Source: JADJGC01 sp964576925 (GTDB lineage Bacteria > Zixibacteria > MSB-5A5 > CAIYYT01). From it: 64,000 nt of DNA. The notes under the pieces were generated by a model, which saw only the letters and a list, made by a program, of their open reading frames with translations, made no database searches and was not told where the DNA came from. Of the stretch, positions 28,526 to 36,201 are shown in pieces. The stretch is from positions 124,001 to 188,000 of the forward strand of contig CAZNWJ010000004.1 in assembly GCA_964576925.1 (NCBI GenBank), written 5' to 3'. The position numbers were made by a program, and so were the translations under genes. Numbering within the stretch: position 1 is the stretch's first letter; every line of letters starts with the position of its first letter.

Positions 28526-28614
28526 CGGAGAGGCAGGGATTCGAACCCTGGATACGGTTTTACCCGTATAACGGTTTAGCAAACCGCCGCCTTCAGCCTC
28601 TCGGCCACCTCTCC
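28526..28614 (-). tRNA. tRNA-Ser (anticodon GCT)
   Basis: 89 nt. The acceptor stem GGAGAGG pairs with CCTCTCC, followed by discriminator G. The D arm starts TGGCCGAGAGGC. The anticodon loop TTGCTAA lies on a GCGGT/ACCGT stem. A long variable arm (TACGGG...CCGTA) is typical of serine tRNA, and the T arm contains GGTTCGAATCC. CCA is not encoded. It decodes AGC/AGU. Confidence 0.95.
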
Positions 28615-28768
28615 GGCGATATCTTACAGGTCGAGCCGCGGCCGGATCGCAGACCGAGCGCCTGTGGATCCGCGGCTTACCCGCGACAAGTATAGCAATG
28701 CCGGCGTAAGTGTCAACGGGAAAGATCGGACGGAGCGAGCGCTCGTTAATCCCGCCTGCGGTCGAAAC

Positions 28769-28803
28769 TAAAAAAAACCCGGCGGCACTGCTGGCCGCCG
28801 GGT
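28769..28803 (-). terminator. Rho-independent terminator of the cytochrome operon
   Basis: A GC-rich 9-bp stem (CCCGGCGGC / GCCGCCGGG) with a 7-nt loop, followed on the minus strand by eight T residues. It lies 27 nt after the stop of the 11-haem protein gene. Confidence 0.92.
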
Positions 28804-28829
28804 CGCTTGTTAATCCCCGCAATGCTGGA

Positions 28830-30824
28830 TCAACTCTCCTTGTCGCTACTATCAGACTTTCCAGCCGCAGCCGAAGGTGGTTGCTTGAGGAACATCCTGC
28901 GATACCAACGCGGGTGGTGGTGTTTCACCGACTCTTCGGTGACCCGACCCGTCAGCCAGGCAAAGGACATCGGATACTGCTCCGGATGGAAGATGACAAA
29001 GAAGAAGTGGAAGACCGCAATCGCTAGTGTAGCCAGCCAGGCTTCATAATAGTGAATCGTCTCGGATACCTTCACGACCCAAGCCGGCATAAACGACGTG
29101 AAGAAGGTCGGAAACCAGAGCACGAAGCCGGTAAGCACCATCGCAAAGGTACCCCAAACCAGCGCCCAGTATTCGGCCTTCTCGGTGTAATCGTACATGT
29201 CGTACTCGGGACGTTTGTCGGTCAAGCCGAGATGGAATTTGACGTTTTGGATGACATCACGGAAGTCCTGCTTCACCGGCATCAGACCCTTAAGCTGTTC
29301 CTTGCCGCGCTTTGCGAAAAGCAGGAAGACCGCATGATGAATTGAGACATAGATCAGTAGCACGGCGGCGATCCGGTGGATGACTCCGCGCGTGTCCTCA
29401 TAGATGCCGAAGAAATTCAGGATGCCGACCCACCAGGAGTCGGGGAAGCGCAATGCAAAACCGGTTATGACCAGTACGATAAACGCCACCGTAAGCACCA
29501 GGTGCTGGAAGACCATGTTCCCCGTGAACCGCAATACGGTCGGCTGGGCTTTGTTCTGCCGGTGTTTCTGGACAACGAAGGCGCCGATGATAATGCCGTT
29601 GTGCGCCAGCATGCCGCCGATGATCACCACGATTGCCAGGATGTAGGCGAAACGCACCCAACGGTCAATCGGATTGAAAGCCTCCTGCGCGGTCTTGTGT
29701 GTGTAGGAAGTCGCAAAAGCCAGATTCGCTTTGGGATGGCACGTCTGGCAAGTGGCGACGATGTTTTCTTTGCTCACCGAAGAGGCCGGATTGGTTGACG
29801 GCAGAATATCGTGAGCCTTGTGACAGGAGATGCAATTGGCTGCCTTAACCGAACCGCCGCGAATCGCCAAGCCGTGATACGAGTCCTGGTAGGAAGTGAA
29901 TCGTCCCTCGGCCATTCCGTACTTCTCCATTAACTGCGGATCATTATGGCAGCGCCCGCAGACGTAGTCGGCAAGATTGGATGCGTTCACCGGCGAATTG
30001 GGGTCGTCGATGCGGCGAATCTCGTGCTCGCCGTGACAATCGGTGCAATTAGGGGAATCCATGATCCCGGCCTGCAGCGCCTTGCCGTGGATGCCGCGGA
30101 AGTACTGGATCGAAATATCATTATGGCATTTCGCGCAGGTATTCGGCAGGTTCATCTTGTGAACTTTCGAGGTCGGGTCGGAGGCCTTTTTCAAGTCGTG
30201 CGTACCGTGGCAGTCGTTGCACGAGGCCGCCGATCCCACGCCCTTTTGAATCCCTTCAGCGTGAATGCCCTTGATGTAACGGTCAAAGGAATCGGTGATC
30301 CGAATGTCAGGGTCCTGCTTGAGCACGATCTTGTGATGGCAAGAAGCACACGTGTAGGGCAGGTTTTTCGCAGAGACCATCGACTCGGGGTTGGCCTGCG
30401 GCAGTACGTTATGGCCGCCGTGGCACGATTGGCAGTCCGGCGAGTTGGGATTGTCCAGGGCCAGCCCATGCGCGGAAGACATGAAAATCGAATTGACGTC
30501 GTCATGGCAGGTGCCACAATTCACCGGTTTCAGCTCGTCGGTGTGCGGAAAATCGGTAACGCCGTCGAGATCAGCGTGACAACTGACGCAATCGAGACCG
30601 CTATGCACCGAGGCGCGCAGCGTATCGATGTGCACGAACATCGATCGTTCGCCACCGAAACGATCAGTGCCGGTCATCGTGTCGTCGCTATGGCACTCCA
30701 TGCAGGCATCATCGCCGGCCTGCAGACCGCTGTGAAGAACGAGTAGAAGCGTTACGAGCAGCGCGCTGGCCGTGCCAAGGATATCGCTGACTCTTCGCGA
30801 TCTTAGTTGCCTGATTCTATTCAT
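28830..30824 (-). CDS. 11-haem cytochrome c fused to membrane cytochrome b domain
   Basis: 664 aa from the ATG at 30824. A GTG four codons upstream is also possible, but GGAG is too close to it. A signal peptide leads into a periplasmic region of roughly 350 residues with 11 CxxCH haem c sites (CMECH, CVSCH, CGTCH, CQSCH, CASCH, CNDCH, CAKCH, CTDCH, CGRCH, CISCH, CQTCH). About five transmembrane helices follow, with histidines placed as in b561/NrfD-like cytochrome b (IHRIAAVLLIYVSIHHAVF). The build resembles CbcL-type quinol oxidoreductases of metal-reducing bacteria, which pass electrons between menaquinol and periplasmic cytochromes. It is 68 nt downstream of the 17-haem paralogue, and a strong terminator follows. 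Direction of electron flow and partner are unknown. Confidence 0.87.
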   Translation of the reverse strand: MNRIRQLRSRRVSDILGTASALLVTLLLVLHSGLQAGDDACMECHSDDTMTGTDRFGGERSMFVHIDTLRASVHSGLDCVSCHADLDGVTDFPHTDELKPVNCGTCHDDVNSIFMSSAHGLALDNPNSPDCQSCHGGHNVLPQANPESMVSAKNLPYTCASCHHKIVLKQDPDIRITDSFDRYIKGIHAEGIQKGVGSAASCNDCHGTHDLKKASDPTSKVHKMNLPNTCAKCHNDISIQYFRGIHGKALQAGIMDSPNCTDCHGEHEIRRIDDPNSPVNASNLADYVCGRCHNDPQLMEKYGMAEGRFTSYQDSYHGLAIRGGSVKAANCISCHKAHDILPSTNPASSVSKENIVATCQTCHPKANLAFATSYTHKTAQEAFNPIDRWVRFAYILAIVVIIGGMLAHNGIIIGAFVVQKHRQNKAQPTVLRFTGNMVFQHLVLTVAFIVLVITGFALRFPDSWWVGILNFFGIYEDTRGVIHRIAAVLLIYVSIHHAVFLLFAKRGKEQLKGLMPVKQDFRDVIQNVKFHLGLTDKRPEYDMYDYTEKAEYWALVWGTFAMVLTGFVLWFPTFFTSFMPAWVVKVSETIHYYEAWLATLAIAVFHFFFVIFHPEQYPMSFAWLTGRVTEESVKHHHPRWYRRMFLKQPPSAAAGKSDSSDKES

Positions 30825-30892
30825 CACGAGGTTCACTCCGTATCTATTGCAAATTACACAAACTCGATCTCAATCTCAACTTGAGACTCTTC

Positions 30893-33505
30893 TCAAGCCG
30901 TCAGATGCCCGAGAATGATCAAGAACAACAGGAAAAATCCGGTCAGCAACGCAATGGTGCCCCAGGCATAAGAGATTATCGAGAGCACCAGGCCGAGGGG
31001 CTTCTTCTCGCGCTGGGTCAGTTCTCCCGCAGATTTCAAGCGCTCATATTCGAGCGGGCGTTCTTCGATCATTTCTTTTTCGCTGATGCGCCCGGTATAA
31101 ACCGAAACATCCATCGGAAATTTGCTGGCGCGCAAGTGCGTATTAAAAAAGTGCACGATGAAGATGAACGCCGTGGCGAGCAACGCTTCTTCTTTGTGCA
31201 CGGTATCAGCCAGTGACACGACTCCACCGCCGAAGAGATTACCGAAGAACTCTTCGCGCCAGCGAATGAGGCCGGACAAGCCGATCACGAAGACGCCCCA
31301 GAATACTGCGAAGTAGTCGAATTTCTCCCAATAGGTCCAGCGGTCGAAACGCGGGTGCGGGCCCTTGTTGAAGAACCATTTCATATGTTGCCAGAAATCG
31401 CTCAGGTCTTTCCAGCGGAACATCAGCGTATTCGGTCCGGTCAGCATCTCTTTGATGCTCATCTTGCGCAGCTTGAAGACCAGGAATACGATATGCGCCA
31501 AAAAATAGAATCCGGTGACAGCGGCTGCCCAGTAGTGAAGGATCTGTGCCGTCTTGAGGCTGATGACATTCGTGAACAGCCATTTAGCCAGTTCGGTATG
31601 TGCGTAGGACTGCGGCAGTCCGGTGAAGGCGAGTGTCAGGAAGCTGATGTTCACCAGGATATGCAAGAAACGGTGGAAGCCGTCGATGCGGCTGTAGTAA
31701 GTCTCCGGCTTAACGACACGCGCGCGAATACCGCGCTGGAACCACAGCATGGTATGGAAACCGAAGGCGCCGAGCACGGCGATCAGCAGCAACGTCATCA
31801 TCCCGGTAACAAGACTGTTGAACCGGCCCCAGCCGCTGGCGCTCTGGGCGCCTGTCTGCAAGGTGTCGCGCTGAAGGGCGACAAGCGTTGAGTCTTGCTG
31901 GGCACGCTCACGGCCGGCAGCCAGCTCTGCTTCGGTCGGTTTGATCGGATGAACGAGGTAGGATACGAAACGGTCGTTGGCACGCGGATGGCATTGTTTG
32001 CAGGTCTCTACGATATGCTCGCGGTTGACGCTCGAAAGCGAATCGCTTGGATGCTGGATCGAGTGCGAACCGTGGCAATTCGTGCAGACGGCGAATTTCA
32101 CCTGCTCGGTCCCGGTCTCGAACAGCTTGCCGTGATAGGTCTCTTTGTATCCCTCGACCACATACGGGTTGATCTGGAACTTCAGCATCTTGTCCTTGTC
32201 GGAATGGCACTTGGAGCAGAGCTGAATAACGCCTTCGGCGGTGAATTGATCCTTCGTTTTCTTGATGTCAATTTCACCGTGACAGTCGGTGCAGGTCGGC
32301 GCTTCGAGGATCCCTTGTGCTCGGGCACGACCGTGGATTGACTGCTTGTACTGCCGATTCTGTTCGGCGTGGCAGTTGACGCACTCGGTGCGGCGGTGTT
32401 TGACTTCTTCGTTGTCCAGTCCGGGGAGGTTCCAGTGGTAGGTGTGACACTGGGTGCAGTTGGCTTCACTGCCGTCCGCATTGATCAACATCAATTCGCC
32501 GTGGGCGAGGTTCTCCTTGGTGTGCCTTTCTCCCGAGTGGCAGACGTTACAGCGGTTGACAATGCCGCCCTCTTTGAAGATCGCCTGGTTGATCGAGGCC
32601 ATGTCGGTCTGGTGACCGGTATGGCAGGAGGCGCAAGAAATCGTCGCGGGATCGACACCCGGCGCGCGGTGCAGGCTCTCTTTATGGCCCGGATGGCAAT
32701 TGTTGCACATGTCGGAAATATTGGTCGCATGGACACGCGAGGCCGGGTCGCTCGGCTTGCGGATATCATGCTTCTCATGACAACTCGTGCAGACCGGCGC
32801 TTTGGTGTTGCCACCTTCCATCTCGTGGAAGTGGCGCGAGTGGATATAAGTCTCGATATCGCGCTGGTGGCACTTGGAGCAGATGTCGACGATTTCCTGC
32901 CGGTACTCGGTCTCCGACATCACTTCTTTCTTTGATTTGAAGTGCGCATCGTGGCAGGTTGTACAAATAGGGTACTTCCGGGTGTCTTCCTGGTATTTCT
33001 GAAAGTGGTAGCTGTTGCGATAGGCTTCGGCCTGCTTCGGGTGACAGCGATCGCAAACCAATTTCATGCTCAGTTCTTTCTGAGCATCGTGAGTGCCGTG
33101 GCATTCCTTGCAATCGGGGATATCATCTTTGCCCTTCCCCTTGAGCATCTTGTAGAAATACTCCATCCAGGTGGCGCTGACAACGGAGTGGCAGGGTTCG
33201 CAGTTTACCGGTTTGTACTCGGTGAAATGCGGCACGTCCTCGAAATCGGCGCCATCTTGCTGATGGCAATTCAGGCAGGCCATGCCTTTGTGGACTGAGC
33301 CGTGGAGTACATCCTGCTTAACGAAGACGGACTTTCCCGATTCCGCTTGCAACGTCTCATCGCTATGGCAGTCAAGACAGGCTTGGTTCGGGTCCTCTTC
33401 TTGCGCGATGAGCGGGGTTGAAATTAGCGCGATGACTACGAGAAGCAACGCGAGGAGAGCACGCGTCAGCGCGGTGGATATTCCAAGGTTGTAATGGGTG
33501 TTCAT
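30893..33505 (-). CDS. 17-haem cytochrome c fused to membrane cytochrome b domain
   Basis: 870 aa, ATG start after GGAGAGG. A signal peptide is followed by 17 CxxCH motifs (from CLDCH to CKQCH) over about 500 residues. Then come about six hydrophobic helices with a cytochrome b-like pattern (FHRFLHILVNISFLTLAFTG, ILHYWAAAVTGFYFLAHI). A last helix (GTIALLTGFFLLFLIILGHL) is absent from the 11-haem neighbour. The CxxCH spacing, with repeated HGxxxxxxxxxxxxxCTDCHG segments, points to tandem duplication. It lies between the TetR regulator (15 nt upstream) and the 11-haem paralogue, so these are probably one operon. Likely an inner-membrane menaquinone-linked electron-transfer protein with a large periplasmic haem wire; the exact reaction cannot be read from sequence. 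Confidence 0.87.
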   Translation of the reverse strand: MNTHYNLGISTALTRALLALLLVVIALISTPLIAQEEDPNQACLDCHSDETLQAESGKSVFVKQDVLHGSVHKGMACLNCHQQDGADFEDVPHFTEYKPVNCEPCHSVVSATWMEYFYKMLKGKGKDDIPDCKECHGTHDAQKELSMKLVCDRCHPKQAEAYRNSYHFQKYQEDTRKYPICTTCHDAHFKSKKEVMSETEYRQEIVDICSKCHQRDIETYIHSRHFHEMEGGNTKAPVCTSCHEKHDIRKPSDPASRVHATNISDMCNNCHPGHKESLHRAPGVDPATISCASCHTGHQTDMASINQAIFKEGGIVNRCNVCHSGERHTKENLAHGELMLINADGSEANCTQCHTYHWNLPGLDNEEVKHRRTECVNCHAEQNRQYKQSIHGRARAQGILEAPTCTDCHGEIDIKKTKDQFTAEGVIQLCSKCHSDKDKMLKFQINPYVVEGYKETYHGKLFETGTEQVKFAVCTNCHGSHSIQHPSDSLSSVNREHIVETCKQCHPRANDRFVSYLVHPIKPTEAELAAGRERAQQDSTLVALQRDTLQTGAQSASGWGRFNSLVTGMMTLLLIAVLGAFGFHTMLWFQRGIRARVVKPETYYSRIDGFHRFLHILVNISFLTLAFTGLPQSYAHTELAKWLFTNVISLKTAQILHYWAAAVTGFYFLAHIVFLVFKLRKMSIKEMLTGPNTLMFRWKDLSDFWQHMKWFFNKGPHPRFDRWTYWEKFDYFAVFWGVFVIGLSGLIRWREEFFGNLFGGGVVSLADTVHKEEALLATAFIFIVHFFNTHLRASKFPMDVSVYTGRISEKEMIEERPLEYERLKSAGELTQREKKPLGLVLSIISYAWGTIALLTGFFLLFLIILGHLTA

Positions 33506-33520
33506 GATCAGCCTCTCCGC

Positions 33521-34132
33521 CTACTTCCCGTTCCCCGGCCGGCGGAGACCGACGGCAAAGATCGGGATGTTGTTTTCGATGAGGTCTTCGCAGCGGTAGG
33601 AGCGTCCCTGGGTCCCTTTCCAGAGGCTGAATCCCAGCGAGCAATCGAAGATCATGCCGACAAAGCAGCGCGCGGTGATTTCGTTGTTGCGCTCAATGAT
33701 CAGGTTATTCTCGAGAAGGCGGTCGAGTTGGCGCTGCAGAAACTTGACATGGCGGCCGCGAATCGAGTGATAGACTGACTTGGCCTTGGCATGCCCGCCA
33801 AGAGCCGAATAAAGCAAAAGATGGTACACTTCGTGATGTTTCTGTGCGCAGGCGAGGACTTCTTCAGCCAGACGACGAAGAATCATCTCGATGTCATCAC
33901 AATCTTCGAGCTCTTCAAACAACCCGCCACAGTGGAGCCGATTTTCCAGGGCATCCAGAACGGCGTCGTAAATCAGCTCCTTGGAGGCAAAATAGCGATA
34001 GAGCGCCGGTTCCGTAACACCGCAAGCAGCGGCGAGTTTTTTGGTCGTAACCTTGTCGTAGCCTTCCATTGAGAAAAGCTTGGTAGCTTCTTCAATGATC
34101 TGCAGGCGTCTATCTTCAGCGGCCAGTTTCAT
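33521..34132 (-). CDS. TetR/AcrR family transcriptional regulator
   Basis: 203 aa from the ATG at 34132, which has GGAGGAG directly upstream. The frame extends to a TTG at 34165, but that lacks such a site. The N-terminal helix-turn-helix is typical: TKLFSMEGYDKVTTKKLAAA, CGVTEPALYRYFASKELIYDAV. The C-terminal ligand domain is not recognisable beyond the fold. It is the first gene before the two multihaem cytochromes and probably controls them and itself through the palindrome at 34179-34194. The inducer is unknown. Confidence 0.9.
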   Translation of the reverse strand: MKLAAEDRRLQIIEEATKLFSMEGYDKVTTKKLAAACGVTEPALYRYFASKELIYDAVLDALENRLHCGGLFEELEDCDDIEMILRRLAEEVLACAQKHHEVYHLLLYSALGGHAKAKSVYHSIRGRHVKFLQRQLDRLLENNLIIERNNEITARCFVGMIFDCSLGFSLWKGTQGRSYRCEDLIENNIPIFAVGLRRPGNGK

Positions 34133-34178
34133 TCTCTCCTCCTGATCGAGGCCAAATTCGACCAAATGGACTACTTTG

Positions 34179-34194
34179 TAGTTATCACTAACTA
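34179..34194. promoter_or_regulatory. Candidate TetR operator with upstream TTGACA box
   Basis: A perfect inverted repeat TAGTTA-TCAC-TAACTA, 47-62 nt upstream of the regulator's ATG. A minus-strand TTGACA box lies at 34213-34208, so the palindrome covers the expected -10 region, a usual place for autorepression. No strong -10 box was found. Confidence 0.5.
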
Positions 34195-34296
34195 ACAGGA
34201 TCGGTTATGTCAAGGGAAAACTGAGTGATTTTGTTACTTTTTTCACAATCTGGTTAGCGGTTGTGGAGTAATAAGTTGAATTTAAGAGTTGCTAAG

Positions 34297-34938
34297 TCAA
34301 ATAGAGAAAGCGATGTAGCGGATTACTCGACCCTCGGTAAGGTGCCGCTTCTCGTAGGTTGTCTGGATCGCTAATAGCGGATCTTTGATCGGATTTGCGT
34401 ACAAATCGTCGATCTTTTCGATGATGTCCAGACCCTCCAATTCAATCACCTCTTGAGTGAATGCGAAGAGATTGGGTTCGTCAGTCTTGAGATGAATCAC
34501 GCCCCCGGGCGGCAGGATGCGCCGATATTGGCTGAGGAAACGCGGCGAAGTAAGCCGTTTCTTTGCCTTGCCCTCTCGCAGGAATGGATCGGGAAAGGTA
34601 ATCCAGATTTCGGCGATCTCCCCCGGTGCGAAGCACTCGGCGACCTGCTCGATCGGGAGACGCAAGAAAGCAGTATTAGTCAGCCCTTCGGTTAAAGCAG
34701 TCTTGGCACCACGCCAAAGGCGGGCACCTTTGATGTCTATACCAATGAAGTTTCTTTGGGGGAAGAGGCGCGCCATGCCGACCGTGTATTCACCCTTGCC
34801 GCAGGCTAATTCGAGAGTAATTGGATTGTGATTGTGAAAGTAGTCACGATGCCAACAGCCACGCAGGTGTGTTGTCATTTGGATGACATTGGGAAAATCG
34901 GCCATTTCGGCAAAGCGCAGCAGTTTCTTCTTAACCAT
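34297..34938 (-). CDS. trmB: tRNA (guanine-N7-)-methyltransferase
   Basis: 213 aa, near the usual TrmB length. It makes m7G46 in tRNA using S-adenosylmethionine. Visible motifs are the SAM-binding ELACGKGEYTVGMA, the acidic strand end FIGIDIKGARLWRGAK, and the family signature EIWITFPDPFLREGKAKKRL followed by GGVIHLKTDEPNLF. The ATG start is near position 34938. It lies in the same direction as the TetR operon but with 164 nt between, so it is probably separate. Confidence 0.93.
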   Translation of the reverse strand: MVKKKLLRFAEMADFPNVIQMTTHLRGCWHRDYFHNHNPITLELACGKGEYTVGMARLFPQRNFIGIDIKGARLWRGAKTALTEGLTNTAFLRLPIEQVAECFAPGEIAEIWITFPDPFLREGKAKKRLTSPRFLSQYRRILPPGGVIHLKTDEPNLFAFTQEVIELEGLDIIEKIDDLYANPIKDPLLAIQTTYEKRHLTEGRVIRYIAFSI

Positions 34939-34991
34939 GGCAGGGCAGATTACGTGCAGGAGTAGTGTTTGTCAAGAGCAGCCAAAACGAA

Positions 34992-35023
34992 ACGGGCGGC
35001 TCGATGATTAACGAGTCGCCCGT
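34992..35023 (-). terminator. Rho-independent terminator after the BACON-like lipoprotein gene
   Basis: A 12-bp stem with one G-T pair (ACGGGCGACTCG / CGAGCCGCCCGT) and an 8-nt loop, 20 nt after the stop codon. It is followed on the minus strand by TTCGTTTTGG. Confidence 0.75.
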
Positions 35024-35043
35024 ATTGTTGCGAAGTGTGAAGA

Positions 35044-36090
35044 TCATTTCGGCGGCAGCGGACGAACACTCATTGGATTCGTGCCCTTATAGGCGAATCC
35101 AGTACGCAAGGTCGCTTCAGCCTGATGGTTCAGGTACTCTCGGGCCATCTTGGGATGGTATTCGAGTACAGGAGTTATAAAAGCGCGAATGGCAAAGGAT
35201 TCAAAGCCCGGCTGCCACTCCCACCGTAGTTCTACCTCTCCGGGTTCGGTAGAGATGTCACGAGCGCGGAAGCAGAGTGTGTCGGACTCGTTGTTGCGGT
35301 CGATTTGCAGATCGGGACGGGACGAACCGGGTTGATAATAACCGACATAATAGGGCTCGGAACTGAAATAGAGGTCAACCGGGAAGACATTCCATCCCGG
35401 CACGACTTCGTAGGCGAAGTCCGAGGCATAGATCAGGAAATCGGGGAAATAAACCTCCACAGTTCCTTCGTCTTGAGGTACCTCGTACAAAGCCGCCTCA
35501 TAAGCCAGGATCTGGATGATCGTATCCCCCTGACAGAAATTGATGGCCACCGAGTCGACAAAGATGCGCGATTGGCCATGCGGCATGTGGAAGCCTTTGA
35601 CCCAATAATAATCCAGCGAATCAACTTCCCAGCAATCTTCGTAGCTTTCATCATCCGTGACAAGCCATTCCCCGCCGTTCAGCACGTAGACGTCGATCGA
35701 ATCGCGTATCATGTTTTCAGCGTCGGGAGCGTTGATTGTGATGATGGCGCGGGAGACTCCGATTTCGTCCAGTGCCTCGCGGTCGACGGTTGCCGTGATT
35801 GTGGCGTCTCCTTCGCCCGCTTCGACCGAAAGCTCAAGCCAACCGCCATGCGCCGGTGTCGCCGACTTGGCAAGGAAGCGGTAGGAGACTGTTGCGTCCC
35901 ATGGCATCGAGCCGCTGCCGATATTGTCGATCGTAAACGTAGCGGTTGTGGCGATAGCGCCAAAGTCAATCTTGTGTTTGTTGAGCATGAGGAGCGGACC
36001 TTCCGTGCAGGTCGGGCAGTCCTCATCGCTGCAGCCGGCAAGGCCAATGACGGCCGCCGAAAGCAGAAGAGTCGCTAGTATGCGAAGCAT
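35044..36090 (-). CDS. Lipoprotein with BACON-like Ig domain
   Basis: 348 aa from the ATG at 36090, chosen because GGAGGA lies 6 nt upstream and the product starts with a lipoprotein signal (MLRILATLLLSAAVIGLAGC, lipidated Cys at 20). A CPTC pair follows. The segment IDFGAIATTATFTIDNIGSG resembles BACON/choice-of-anchor beta domains. The remaining roughly 240 residues are beta-rich and not recognised. It is predicted to sit in the outer membrane or inner-membrane periplasmic face. No enzymatic motif was seen. Confidence 0.72.
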   Translation of the reverse strand: MLRILATLLLSAAVIGLAGCSDEDCPTCTEGPLLMLNKHKIDFGAIATTATFTIDNIGSGSMPWDATVSYRFLAKSATPAHGGWLELSVEAGEGDATITATVDREALDEIGVSRAIITINAPDAENMIRDSIDVYVLNGGEWLVTDDESYEDCWEVDSLDYYWVKGFHMPHGQSRIFVDSVAINFCQGDTIIQILAYEAALYEVPQDEGTVEVYFPDFLIYASDFAYEVVPGWNVFPVDLYFSSEPYYVGYYQPGSSRPDLQIDRNNESDTLCFRARDISTEPGEVELRWEWQPGFESFAIRAFITPVLEYHPKMAREYLNHQAEATLRTGFAYKGTNPMSVRPLPPK

Positions 36091-36201
36091 GTTAGTCCTC
36101 CGAGATGACTTAGTGTCTTGACCTTGAGTGATGGAGCGTCCGGCGTCGAGGGCCAGCATTGTTTGATTATAAGACGTAAGAGATTGCCGGACAACCAAAT
36201 T

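Noticed and set aside
29946..30746. A 266-codon plus-strand frame opposite the 11-haem protein
   Set aside because: Antisense to dense CxxCH motifs on the other strand, with no recognisable product.
34201..34296. Terminator after trmB based on the CACAA...TTGTG repeat
   Set aside because: On the minus strand the short stem is followed by A residues, not T.
35305..36078. A 257-codon plus-strand frame opposite the BACON-like lipoprotein
   Set aside because: The minus-strand frame has a lipobox, ribosome binding site and terminator; this one has none.
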